Shown here piece by piece: positions 1-7,486 of a stretch of DNA of 40,149 nucleotides. The stretch is from Pseudomonas parafulva NBRC 16636 = DSM 17004 (lineage in GTDB: Bacteria > Pseudomonadota > Gammaproteobacteria > Pseudomonadales > Pseudomonadaceae): the NCBI RefSeq assembly GCF_000730645.1, contig NZ_BBIU01000045.1, positions 1 through 40,149 of the forward strand, in the 5' to 3' direction. The notes beneath the pieces are model-generated. The model made no database searches. It was not told where the DNA came from and worked only from the letters and a program-made list of their open reading frames with translations. Position 1 is the stretch's first letter; the number at the start of each line of letters is the position of its first letter. Made by a program: the position numbers and the translations under genes.

Positions 1-67
1 ACAGAGCATCCACAGCCCCATCATCATTCATGGGCCTAGAGCACAACTTGTAAGCCGCTGCGTAATC

Positions 68-973
68 TCAACCCTTGCGCGTGGTGCGGCTCTGTTGACC
101 ATCCACCCCCACCGGCACCTCACCGGCCAGGGTCACACGGCGAACCACCCGGGGCTGGGTGCCGTAGTCATCCACAGCGTAATGCTGGGTCGCACGGTTA
201 TCCCAGATGGCCACGTCCCCGGCCTGCCAGCGCCAGCGTACGGTGTTCTCAAGGCGCGTCACATGGCCCTGCAACACGGCGAACAGGTGCTGTGAGTCGG
301 CCAGGGAATAGCCCTTGATACGCTTCACAAAGTGCCCCAGTTGCAAGACTCGCTCACCACTGACCGGGTGTACCCGCACCACCGGGTGTTCGGTTTCGTA
401 CACGGTTGAGGTAAACACCTTGCGGTAGTGCTCGAGCTTGGCAGGGTCCACGTCGGGCTTGAGCGTTGCATAGTCGTACTCGTTGCTGTGCACCGCCCAC
501 AGCGAGTCAGCCAGGTTGCGCAGCGCTTCAGGCAGTTCCTGGTAGGCCGCTGCGGTGTTGGCCCACACCGTGTCGCCACCCGACGCCGGTGCCACCACGC
601 TGCGCAGGATGGACGCCTTGGGGTAGGCGTCGACGAAGGTCACGTCGGTATGCCACGAGTTGGCGCGCTGGCCTTGGGCACCGTCGAGCTGCATCAGATA
701 ACGGGTGTTCTCCACCACTGGCACGGTCGGGTGAGCGACCGGCTCGCCCAACAGTTTGGCAAAGCCTTCCTGGCTCGCATCGTCCAGATGGCCCTGGTCC
801 CTGAAGAAGATCACCTTGTGCTGCACCAGCGCAGCCTGGATGGCCGCCACGGTGGCAGCGTCCAGGTCGGCAGACAGCTTCACGCCGTGGATCTGTGCGC
901 CGATACGGCCGGCAACCGGTTGAATGTCGAGGTCAAGGGTGTGCGGCACGGTGGCCAGGGCAGCGTTACTCAT
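68..973 (-). CDS. atsK: Fe(II)/2-oxoglutarate-dependent alkylsulfatase AtsK (TauD family)
   Basis: This cytoplasmic dioxygenase of 301 aa hydroxylates medium-chain alkyl sulfate esters with 2-oxoglutarate and O2, so that the ester collapses to an aldehyde and sulfate. The TauD fold is plain: the metal ligands are His108 and Asp110 (in NSWHTD) and His264 (in RATQHYA), and the 2-oxoglutarate-binding Arg275 lies 11 residues after the distal His, matching the spacing known for AtsK and TauD. The whole sequence closely resembles the P. putida S-313 AtsK as I remember it. The frame stays open upstream to 1096, but the ATG at 973 begins the family's usual MSNAAL start. It lies 37 bp downstream of atsR on the same strand, so the two are probably one operon. 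It has no Cys and only one internal Met. A general TauD-like sulfonate dioxygenase is the alternative. Confidence 0.93.
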   Translation of the reverse strand: MSNAALATVPHTLDLDIQPVAGRIGAQIHGVKLSADLDAATVAAIQAALVQHKVIFFRDQGHLDDASQEGFAKLLGEPVAHPTVPVVENTRYLMQLDGAQGQRANSWHTDVTFVDAYPKASILRSVVAPASGGDTVWANTAAAYQELPEALRNLADSLWAVHSNEYDYATLKPDVDPAKLEHYRKVFTSTVYETEHPVVRVHPVSGERVLQLGHFVKRIKGYSLADSQHLFAVLQGHVTRLENTVRWRWQAGDVAIWDNRATQHYAVDDYGTQPRVVRRVTLAGEVPVGVDGQQSRTTRKG

Positions 974-1010
974 GGTTGTGGTCCTTGCTTTGCTTGTGGG
1001 GGTTGAGGGT

Positions 1011-2048
1011 TCAGCGCGCGGCCTGTACCGCATGTTCCTGCTGCAATGCAGCATCGAGGAAGCGGGGTTCGACCCAATCGGCCACCTGGAAGCCACGGCG
1101 GATCAGGCGCTCCTTGGCAGCCAGGTCAACGCCCTGCTGCAACTGGCTGATGAAGCCAGGGTCCAGGCGCGGGTCGAAGTACTGGGCGAGGTCTTCCTTG
1201 GCCAGGTCATCACGCAGAATGCTGAGCGGCCAATTGGCGTTGCTGGCCACCAGTTCCAGGTAGGCCTCGCGGTTGCGTTCGTTTCGCAGCCAGGTGCTTG
1301 CCTGCTCCTGCGCGTTGACCAGGCGCTGCACCAGTTGCGGGTATTTGCGGATGAAATCGCCCGTGCCCAGCAACACCGATTGGGTACCCCCTGCCCCGAG
1401 CAGGTCGCGGGAGCTGACCGGTATTTCGACCAGGCCGCGCTCGCGCAACGACAGCAGGGTGGACAAGCCCCAGGTGGCGTCGATCTGCCTGGCCGCCAGT
1501 GCGGCGTTGGCAGCGTTGAAGTCGAGGTTGATGACTTTCAGGTCACGCTCGGTCAGCCCCTGGCTGGCGAGGGCACTGGCGAACGACAGCTGGTTGGCAG
1601 TGCCGCGGAATACCGCCACGCGCTTGCCCTTGAGATCGTGCAGGCTTTTGATACCCGAGCCGGGCACCACGCCCAGGTAGCTTTTTACCCCCCGCACACC
1701 GGCGGCCAGCACCCGGGTATCCAGCCCGTTGGCCTTGCCGACGATGGCAGCCAGGTCACCCAGGTAGGCAAAGTCGGCTTGCCCGTTGGCCAAGGCTTCG
1801 TTGACCGCAGGGCCCGCCCCCTTGAAGAAATGCCAGTCGATACGAATACCGTCTTTGGCGAACTCCCCTTCCAGCAGCTGCTGGTTACGCAACACATCCA
1901 CCACGCCACCGGCACTGGGCTTGCTGCCCGCGCTCAGGTCCGGCACAGCGATGCGAATGCTCGATGGGTTGGCCGGTTCAGCGGCCTGAATGTTCAGGCT
2001 GATGGCCAGCCCAAAGGTGGTGATCAGATGTCGCAATGGGGTTTTCAT
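1011..2048 (-). CDS. atsR: Periplasmic sulfate-ester/sulfonate-binding protein (AtsR/SsuA-like)
   Basis: This is a 345 aa solute-binding protein of the SsuA/TauA (NMT1-like) family, expected to deliver organosulfur compounds to the AtsBC transporter. A Sec signal peptide of about 22 residues ends near NIQAAE. The mature part has family features such as GQADFAYLGD, a cleft-lining segment around residues 90-100, and GKRVAVFRGTANQLSFA. GGAGCC upstream of the ATG is a fair ribosome site. Apart from the initiator Met the protein has no Met and no Cys, so the exported form should be sulfur-free, as expected for a protein made under sulfate starvation. It is the first gene of the atsR-atsK unit and diverges from atsB. 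The AtsR assignment rests on the AtsK neighbour; sequence alone supports only the sulfonate/sulfate-ester class. Confidence 0.85.
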   Translation of the reverse strand: MKTPLRHLITTFGLAISLNIQAAEPANPSSIRIAVPDLSAGSKPSAGGVVDVLRNQQLLEGEFAKDGIRIDWHFFKGAGPAVNEALANGQADFAYLGDLAAIVGKANGLDTRVLAAGVRGVKSYLGVVPGSGIKSLHDLKGKRVAVFRGTANQLSFASALASQGLTERDLKVINLDFNAANAALAARQIDATWGLSTLLSLRERGLVEIPVSSRDLLGAGGTQSVLLGTGDFIRKYPQLVQRLVNAQEQASTWLRNERNREAYLELVASNANWPLSILRDDLAKEDLAQYFDPRLDPGFISQLQQGVDLAAKERLIRRGFQVADWVEPRFLDAALQQEHAVQAAR

Positions 2049-2160
2049 GGCAAGGCTCCAGGGCAGGCCGCCGCCGGAAACACCCGGCGTTGAGGGCTGA
2101 AGCTAGGCCGCGCTGGATAAAAGCTACAAAGACCAAAAACTCATTTTTTTGTAACCGAAT

Positions 2161-2182
2161 GGCATAAACGAGCGTTCATGCC
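2161..2182. promoter_or_regulatory. Imperfect 22-bp palindrome in the divergent atsR/atsB promoter region
   Basis: The 297 bp between the atsR start (2048) and the chosen atsB start (2346) contain one strong dyad. The arms read GGCATaAACG and CGTTcATGCC around a 2-bp centre, and 18 of 22 positions are symmetric. An AT-rich stretch with seven consecutive T lies just before it (2128-2152). Position and symmetry suggest an operator controlling one or both ats transcripts. The regulator is not identified: CysB, or a sulfate-ester regulator of the SftR kind, would be candidates from known Pseudomonas sulfur control, but nothing in the window encodes one. No clear -35/-10 pair was found. Confidence 0.5.
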
Positions 2183-2345
2183 TTCTGCGGGCAGGCTTGC
2201 AAAAAACGCATGGAAAATATGAGGAAAACGCAATGCCTGGAGGGTTTCATCAGGCGAGAACACCGTGCTCTTATCTCTTGAAGATCACCCATGGACATTT
2301 TTAATTCCATAAGTGAATAAACCACAAACCTTCGAGATTCGGCTG

Positions 2346-3935
2346 ATGAATGGAGCTTCAGGCACAACACGATTCTGGCTGCCAAGTGCCCTGCCCGGCT
2401 CACACGCCGGTCAACGTTTCATGCGCCAAAGCCTGCCATGGCTGGTGCCTTTGACGGTTGCCGCCCTGTGGCTGACCGCGACACAACAGCACTGGATGAG
2501 TGAGCAGATCCTGCCCGCACCAGCACGGGTATGGGAAAGCGCCGTGGAGTTCGGCTCGGGCGAACTGTGGGGGCACCTGTGGATAAGCTTGCAGCGTCTG
2601 TTCTGGGGGCTGTCTCTCGGGATCGGCAGCGGCTTGTTGCTGGGGGTGTGGCTGGGGGCGTCACGCCAGGCGCAGACGCTGGTGCTGCCAACATTCATTG
2701 CGCTGGCACAGATACCGACACTGGCCTGGATCCCGCTTTTCATGCTGTTCTTCGGCATAGGTGAATGGCTGAAGCTGGTGGTGCTGGTCAAGGCCGTGGT
2801 AGTGCCGGTGACCCTGCACACACTGGTGGGCGTACGCGATGCCCAGCCCAAGTTGCGCGAAGCCGCCTTGGCCTTACGGCTGCCACGCCACCTGCTGTTG
2901 CTGCGCCTGCTGCTGCCGGCAGCCTTGCCGGCGTTTCTCACCGGCGTGCGGCTGGTCTTGGCCACGGGCTGGACATCACTGCTAGCCGTCGAGCTGCTGG
3001 CCTCGAGCGAAGGCATCGGTTACCTGATGGTGTGGGGGCGGCAGCTGTTCATGCTCGATCTGGTCATGCTGTGCATTCTGGTCATCGGCCTGGTGGGGGC
3101 ACTGCTGGAGCGCAGTTTTTCGGCTTTGGAAAAGCGCCTGCTGTTCTGGCCACAAGCAGCCACAGGAGAGCAACGGCACGGGGCGGTGCCGCGCAGCTGG
3201 CAGAGCCTGCTGCTGCCCGTGGCGCTGCTGGCGGCGTGGCAGGCCAGCAGCCGCTATGGTTGGGTCGACACCAATATCCTGACCTCCCCGCTGCAGGTCC
3301 TGCATACGCTGCTTGACGGCCTGGCGGACGGCTCCTTACCCCAGGCGTTGCTGGCTAGCCTGCAACGCACCCTGACCGGCCTGATACTGGGTGGCGGTGC
3401 AGGCCTGCTGGTCGGGTTGCTGCTTGGCCTTTCAACCACGGCCGAACGCCTGTTCGGGCCCAGCCTGTCGGCCTTGCGGCAAGTGGCACTGTTTGCCTGG
3501 GTGCCGCTGCTCACTGCATGGTTCGGCCTGGGTGAGGCCGCCAAGCATGTCTTCGTAGGGCTGGCAGCGTTCTTCCCGCTGATGATCGCCACACAACGTG
3601 GCATTGCCAGCCTCTCGCCGCAGTTGGGCGAAGCCGCCCGCACCTTGCGCCTGAACCTGTGGCAACGCCTGCGCCTTCTGGTGCTGCCCGGCGCGGCGCC
3701 GGGCATTTTTGCCGGGCTGCGCCTGTCACTGATCTACGCCTGGCTGGGCACGATCGGGGCTGAGTACTTCATGCCCTCGGACGGCGGCATCGCCAGCCTG
3801 ATGATCGGCGCGCAGCAATTGTTCCGCATGGACCAGGTGATGGCTGCCATGGTTCTGATCGGCCTTATCGGCGCCCTGCTCGGCACCCTTGGGCAACGCC
3901 TGGAATCACGCGCAACGCGCTGGAGAACCGCATGA
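2346..3935 (+). CDS. atsB: Fused two-module ABC permease of the sulfate-ester importer (AtsB-like)
   Basis: This inner-membrane protein of about 529 aa consists of two complete SsuC/TauC-type permease modules in tandem. Each module has a cytoplasmic EAA loop contacting the ATPase (EAALALRLPRHLLLL and EAARTLRLNLWQRLRLL). Counted from the GTG at 2313 the loops begin near residues 183 and 440. The same 257-residue register relates the SLQR..GL.LG.G.GLL.G repeats near 92 and 349. Single-module relatives are about 250-290 aa and work as dimers, so this looks like a duplication and fusion. The frame is open from a GTG at 2313; I prefer the ATG at 2346, although neither has a good ribosome site. The stop overlaps the atsC start by 4 bp. 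Family is certain; substrate is inferred from the neighbours. Confidence 0.88.
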   Translation: MNGASGTTRFWLPSALPGSHAGQRFMRQSLPWLVPLTVAALWLTATQQHWMSEQILPAPARVWESAVEFGSGELWGHLWISLQRLFWGLSLGIGSGLLLGVWLGASRQAQTLVLPTFIALAQIPTLAWIPLFMLFFGIGEWLKLVVLVKAVVVPVTLHTLVGVRDAQPKLREAALALRLPRHLLLLRLLLPAALPAFLTGVRLVLATGWTSLLAVELLASSEGIGYLMVWGRQLFMLDLVMLCILVIGLVGALLERSFSALEKRLLFWPQAATGEQRHGAVPRSWQSLLLPVALLAAWQASSRYGWVDTNILTSPLQVLHTLLDGLADGSLPQALLASLQRTLTGLILGGGAGLLVGLLLGLSTTAERLFGPSLSALRQVALFAWVPLLTAWFGLGEAAKHVFVGLAAFFPLMIATQRGIASLSPQLGEAARTLRLNLWQRLRLLVLPGAAPGIFAGLRLSLIYAWLGTIGAEYFMPSDGGIASLMIGAQQLFRMDQVMAAMVLIGLIGALLGTLGQRLESRATRWRTA

Positions 3936-4795
3936 ACGCTCTAAACACTTCGCACATGAAAGCGGCCAACCAGGCCGATGTTCGCCCGCCGCTGGTGAGT
4001 TTCGAAGGGGTCGGCAAAGTGTTCACCGTCGATGGCCGCCCCTTCGAGGCCATCCACAACTTCAACCTGTCGATCCGCGAAGGCGACTTCGTTGCCATTG
4101 TCGGTGCTTCCGGTTGCGGCAAATCCACGCTGCTGCGCCTGCTGGTGGGGCTGGATACCGACTACAGCGGCAGCATCCAGGTGGATAGCAAACCCGTGAG
4201 CGGTATTGGCGGCGAACGCGGTATCGTGTTCCAGGAACACCGCCTGTTCCCCTGGCTGAGCGTGGAGCAGAACATCGCCCTGGGTTTGGTAAACGAGCAC
4301 CTGACGCAGGGCGAGCGCGCCCGCCGCGTGCACGAGTTCGTGCAGCTGGTGGGCTTGGTGGGGTTCGAATCGGCGTACCCGCACCAGTTGTCTGGCGGCA
4401 TGGCACAACGCGTAGCCATCGCCCGCGGCCTGGTGGCAAGCCCACGTATCCTGTTGCTCGACGAGCCTTTTGGCGCGCTCGATGCACTGACCCGCCAGCA
4501 ACTGCAGGATGAACTGCTGGCCATCCGTGAACGCGCCGGCATCACCACCTTGCTGGTAACCCACGACGCCGAGGAGGCGACGTACCTGGCCGATCGGGTA
4601 GTGGTGCTGGAACCGCGCCCAGGCCGTATCAAGTCGGTGGTGCAGATCGACCTGCCGCACCCCAGGCTGCGCACAGGTGTTGCGCTGCACGCGCTACGTG
4701 AGCAGGTGCTGCATCAGATTACCGGGCACGGGGGCTACCTGCCGCCGCCAGCCCCGCGTGTCGAGGGCCTGCGGCCAGAGCTGATCGCACTATGA
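3932..4795 (+). CDS. atsC: ATP-binding subunit of the sulfate-ester ABC importer (AtsC/SsuB-like)
   Basis: This 287 aa cytoplasmic ATPase of the NitT/TauT importer family powers uptake through AtsB. Walker A GASGCGKST is at residues 58-66, the Q-loop at FQEHRLFPW (101-109), the LSGGMAQR signature at 154-161, Walker B ILLLDEP at 174-180, and the switch histidine in LLVTHDAEEA. About 20 residues precede the first strand, a little longer than in typical SsuB. The ATG overlaps the atsB stop (ATGA), indicating translational coupling. There is no T-rich terminator before the tRNA gene that follows. The ATPase class is secure; the sulfate-ester role comes from the atsK/atsR context. Confidence 0.9.
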   Translation: MNALNTSHMKAANQADVRPPLVSFEGVGKVFTVDGRPFEAIHNFNLSIREGDFVAIVGASGCGKSTLLRLLVGLDTDYSGSIQVDSKPVSGIGGERGIVFQEHRLFPWLSVEQNIALGLVNEHLTQGERARRVHEFVQLVGLVGFESAYPHQLSGGMAQRVAIARGLVASPRILLLDEPFGALDALTRQQLQDELLAIRERAGITTLLVTHDAEEATYLADRVVVLEPRPGRIKSVVQIDLPHPRLRTGVALHALREQVLHQITGHGGYLPPPAPRVEGLRPELIAL

Positions 4796-4867
4796 TCGAT
4801 TTGGGAGGCTTCAGCCGCGCAGGCCCTTGAGTTGAGCAGGCAAGAAAACAGCTACAGATCAAGGCGA

Positions 4868-4896
4868 TGGACGACACCGGCCGAGATGGGTATCAT
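4868..4896 (+). promoter_or_regulatory. Sigma-70 promoter of the tRNA-Arg gene
   Basis: A -35 box TGGACG (4 of 6 matches to TTGACA) and a -10 box TATCAT (5 of 6 matches to TATAAT) are separated by exactly 17 bp. The mature tRNA starts 11 bases after the -10 box, which leaves only a very short leader. The sequence after the -10 box (GCGTGCGCG) is GC-rich, a discriminator type typical of stable-RNA promoters under stringent control. Assigned by inspection only. Confidence 0.55.
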
Positions 4897-4907
4897 GCGT
4901 GCGCGTT

Positions 4908-4984
4908 GCACTCGTAGCTCAGCTGGATAGAGTACTGCCCTCCGAAGGCAGGGGTCGTGGGTTCGAATCCCGCCGAGTGCGCCA
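4908..4984 (+). tRNA. tRNA-Arg (anticodon CCG)
   Basis: This is a complete cloverleaf of 77 nt. The acceptor arms GCACTCG (4908-4914) and CGAGTGC (4974-4980) pair fully. The anticodon stem CTGCC/GGCAG encloses the loop CTCCGAA, giving anticodon CCG at 4942-4944, which reads CGG arginine codons. The T loop GTTCGAATCCC is standard. The discriminator base is G4981 and the CCA tail is encoded at 4982-4984. There is no intron, and no integrase or attachment duplicate nearby. It stands alone, with its own promoter and a terminator 7 nt after the CCA. Confidence 0.97.
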
Positions 4985-4990
4985 TATCAA

Positions 4991-5022
4991 AAAAAGCCCC
5001 AGGCCAGTGCCTGGGGCTTTTT
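4991..5022 (+). terminator. Rho-independent terminator of tRNA-Arg
   Basis: A stem of AAGCCCCAGGC and GCCTGGGGCTT closes a 4-nt CAGT loop (5005-5008) and is followed by a run of T on the plus strand. The matching run of A before the stem would let it work in both directions. It separates the tRNA from the dipeptidase gene. Confidence 0.9.
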
Positions 5023-5080
5023 CGTTTGTGCGACATGTCGCATTCCTGGTACTCCCGTACCACGGGCCATTAATGATAGC

Positions 5081-5114
5081 GTGGGCGTCTCCCCGTTTTC
5101 CAAAACGGGCCCAC
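5081..5114 (+). promoter_or_regulatory. Hairpin in the leader of the M20 dipeptidase gene
   Basis: CCCGTTTT and AAAACGGG (5092-5109) form a near-perfect dyad around a central CC. GTGGG (5081-5085) can also pair with CCCAC (5110-5114) below it, leaving a 6-nt bulge on one side. The structure ends 5-20 nt before the possible start codons, so it could affect translation or be an operator. There is no T-run, so it is not a standard terminator. Function unknown. Confidence 0.4.
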
Positions 5115-5133
5115 AACAATGATTGGCGAAAGA

Positions 5134-6876
5134 ATGCGCGCACTCATGTACCTGAAAAACCTGATCACCACTTCCCTGCTGGCGGCCGGCATCGGCTTGT
5201 TCGCCCTGCCCGCCCAGGCCAACCTCAGCCAACAGCAATCCACTGCCATCGTCAAAGCCTTCGAAGGCAGCAACCCTGACGACTTCAAGCAGTTCCTCGG
5301 CAAGCTCAAGGGCAGTGAACTGGCCAAGGCCGACGACCTGGCCAGTACCCTGGATGCCTACCTGGCAGGCAAGCCCTTGGCAGCCGAGCAGCAGCATGAA
5401 GTGAACCGCCTGCTCGGCCTGTATACCCGCATCAAGTACGGCAAGGCCGCGACCGAAACCTTGCGTGAACTGGTTGCCATTCCAACCTTCAACGTCGACG
5501 GTACCCCTCAGTATCAGAACCCGGCGTTTTTGAAGATCGCCGACAAGATAAAGGCCTTGGCGCATGACTTTGGCCTGACCTTCCGCAACATCGACAACCG
5601 CGTTTACGAGATTTCGCTGGGCAGCGGCAAGGAAGTCGTCGGCCTACATGCCCACGCCGACGTAGTACCGGTGAACCCGGATAACTGGAAATTGCCCGAC
5701 GGTACACGCCTGGACCCGTTCAAGGTCACCTTGGTGGGTGACCGCATGTATGGCCGCGGTACGGAGGATGACAAGAACGGTATCGTGGTGGCGATGTACG
5801 CGCTGAAGGTGGCAAAAGACGAAAACCTGCCGCTCGCACGGCAGTTCAAACTGCTGATCGACACCACCGAAGAAACCACCGGCGATGCCATCCCCTACTA
5901 TTTCGAGCGCAACCCCACGCCGGACTACAACCTGGCGCTGGACGGCGGCTACCCGGTGGTCATCGCCGAAAAAGGCTATGGCACGGTCATGGCGACCTTC
6001 AACAAGCGCGCGGCCAGCGGCACCGGTGCTGAAATCACCGGCCTGACCGGCGGGCTTGCCACCAATCAGATCCCCACCACATCGGTGGCCACCCTGGTCG
6101 CAGACAACCCCGCTGCCGTGGCAAAAAGCCTGAGCGACGCAGGAGCCGACTATGTCAAACGTAATGGCGGCGACTTCAGCATCGAGGCCAAGGCCGAAGG
6201 CAACAAGGTGGTGCTGACGGTGGCCGGCGTGTCGGCGCACTCTTCCGAACCGGAGTCGGGCGTGAACCCGGTGGCGCGCATGCTGGGCTTCATCAACGGG
6301 CTGGGCCCACAGGTGCCGCTCAAGCAAAACCAGTTCACCGATGCAGCCCGCTACGCGGCAGAGAATTGGGGCCTGGACTACCTTGGCAACAAGCTGGGCA
6401 TTGCTTACAAAGACGCCTTCATGGGGCCGCTGACCGCTTCGCCGACATTCGTTGGTGTGGATGACAAGGGCCTGAAGCTTGCCGTGAACCTGCGCATCCC
6501 CAAAGGCAAGCCCATTGCCACGATCCAGGATGAAATCGCTGGGAAGCTCGGCAAATGGAGCGAGCAAAGCCACACCTCGGTGGCATTCGACTACAGCCTG
6601 GACGAGCCGATGTACCGCAACCCTGAGGGTGAGTGGGTGAAAGCGCTGCTGGCAGTGGCCACCGAGAACCTGGGCATGAAGCACGAGTTCGGCACCTCGG
6701 CAGGTGCAACTTCAGTGCACGACTTGCCCAACGGCGTGCAATTCGGCCTGGCGATGCCAAACGTGAAATACACCGGGCACAACGACAACGAGTTCAAGAC
6801 CGTGGAGCAGTTCATGCTGGACTTGCAGATCGTGAGTGAAATGGTCGCGCGTATCGGGCAAATGCCGAAGCTCTGA
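5134..6876 (+). CDS. Exported M20-family dipeptidase
   Basis: This zinc aminoacyl-peptidase has about 580 aa, larger than PepV-type dipeptidases (about 470) because of an N-terminal segment of about 90 residues before the catalytic domain. A Sec signal peptide ends at LPAQA, so it should act in the periplasm on small peptides. Metal and catalytic motifs are HAHADVVP (residues 177-184 counted from 5119), GRGTEDDKNG with the bridging Asp, the DTTEETTG glutamate pair, SAHSSEPESG from the dimerisation domain, and a C-terminal YTGHNDNEF carrying the last metal His. ATGs at 5119, 5134 and 5146 are in frame; 5134 is chosen for the weak GAAAGA before it, so the start is uncertain. It is monocistronic behind the tRNA terminator. 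The exact substrate cannot be told. Confidence 0.88.
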   Translation: MRALMYLKNLITTSLLAAGIGLFALPAQANLSQQQSTAIVKAFEGSNPDDFKQFLGKLKGSELAKADDLASTLDAYLAGKPLAAEQQHEVNRLLGLYTRIKYGKAATETLRELVAIPTFNVDGTPQYQNPAFLKIADKIKALAHDFGLTFRNIDNRVYEISLGSGKEVVGLHAHADVVPVNPDNWKLPDGTRLDPFKVTLVGDRMYGRGTEDDKNGIVVAMYALKVAKDENLPLARQFKLLIDTTEETTGDAIPYYFERNPTPDYNLALDGGYPVVIAEKGYGTVMATFNKRAASGTGAEITGLTGGLATNQIPTTSVATLVADNPAAVAKSLSDAGADYVKRNGGDFSIEAKAEGNKVVLTVAGVSAHSSEPESGVNPVARMLGFINGLGPQVPLKQNQFTDAARYAAENWGLDYLGNKLGIAYKDAFMGPLTASPTFVGVDDKGLKLAVNLRIPKGKPIATIQDEIAGKLGKWSEQSHTSVAFDYSLDEPMYRNPEGEWVKALLAVATENLGMKHEFGTSAGATSVHDLPNGVQFGLAMPNVKYTGHNDNEFKTVEQFMLDLQIVSEMVARIGQMPKL

Positions 6877-7043
6877 GGCGGGATTCACTGCATTCAGGCG
6901 GGGGCGGTATCAGCTGAAAAAAGCGCCTTGGCGAGGGTCATGACGTTTTTCAATCGGCTCGATGCCGTTTCCTGCATTGCCGTGCAGGCTGGCGTGCCGG
7001 ATGCTTTAGTAACTCACGCACCACACCACCCGCAGAGGCCCGT

Positions 7044-7481
7044 ATGAAGAACGTCGAGCAGATCCTCAAGAGCAAGTCCGAGCACCAGACCGTCCACACC
7101 ATCGGCCCGGACGATTCGGTGCTCGACGCACTCAAGCTGCTGGCCGAGAAAAACATCGGCGCGCTGCCTGTGGTTGAGGGCAACCAGGTTATCGGAATCG
7201 TCAGTGAGCGTGATTATGCGCGCAAGCTGGTGTTGAAAGGCCGCTCATCCGCCGCTACGCCAGTGCGTGACATCATGAGTGCGCCCGTGGTGACCGTGGA
7301 GCCGAAGCAGAACCTGGAGTACTGCATGAACCTGATGACCAACCGTCACTTGCGCCACCTGCCGGTGGTCAGCAACGGCGAGCTGCTTGGGCTGTTGTCG
7401 ATCGGTGACCTGGTCAAGGAAACCATTGCAGAACAGGCCGGCCTGATTGTGAAACTGGAACAGTACATCCGGGGCGAATGA
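7044..7481 (+). CDS. Two-CBS-domain protein
   Basis: This 145 aa cytoplasmic protein consists almost wholly of a pair of CBS domains, a module that usually binds adenosine nucleotides. The first spans about residues 15-65 (VLDALKLLAEKNIGALPVVE, then IVSERDYARKL) and the second about 78-132 (VVTVEPKQNLEYCMNLMTNR, then RHLPVV and LSIGDLVK). A C-terminal helix follows. No enzymatic domain is attached, so it probably acts as a sensor or partner protein. It is a single-gene unit: the 167 bp before it show only a small hairpin and no clear promoter, and it ends 5 bp from the convergent gene at 7487. Family certain, role unknown. Confidence 0.88.
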   Translation: MKNVEQILKSKSEHQTVHTIGPDDSVLDALKLLAEKNIGALPVVEGNQVIGIVSERDYARKLVLKGRSSAATPVRDIMSAPVVTVEPKQNLEYCMNLMTNRHLRHLPVVSNGELLGLLSIGDLVKETIAEQAGLIVKLEQYIRGE

Positions 7482-7486
7482 GGCTG

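Noticed and set aside
4908..4984. tRNA-Arg as an integration site of a mobile element
   Set aside because: No integrase, no repeated 3' end of the tRNA and ordinary chromosomal genes on both sides.
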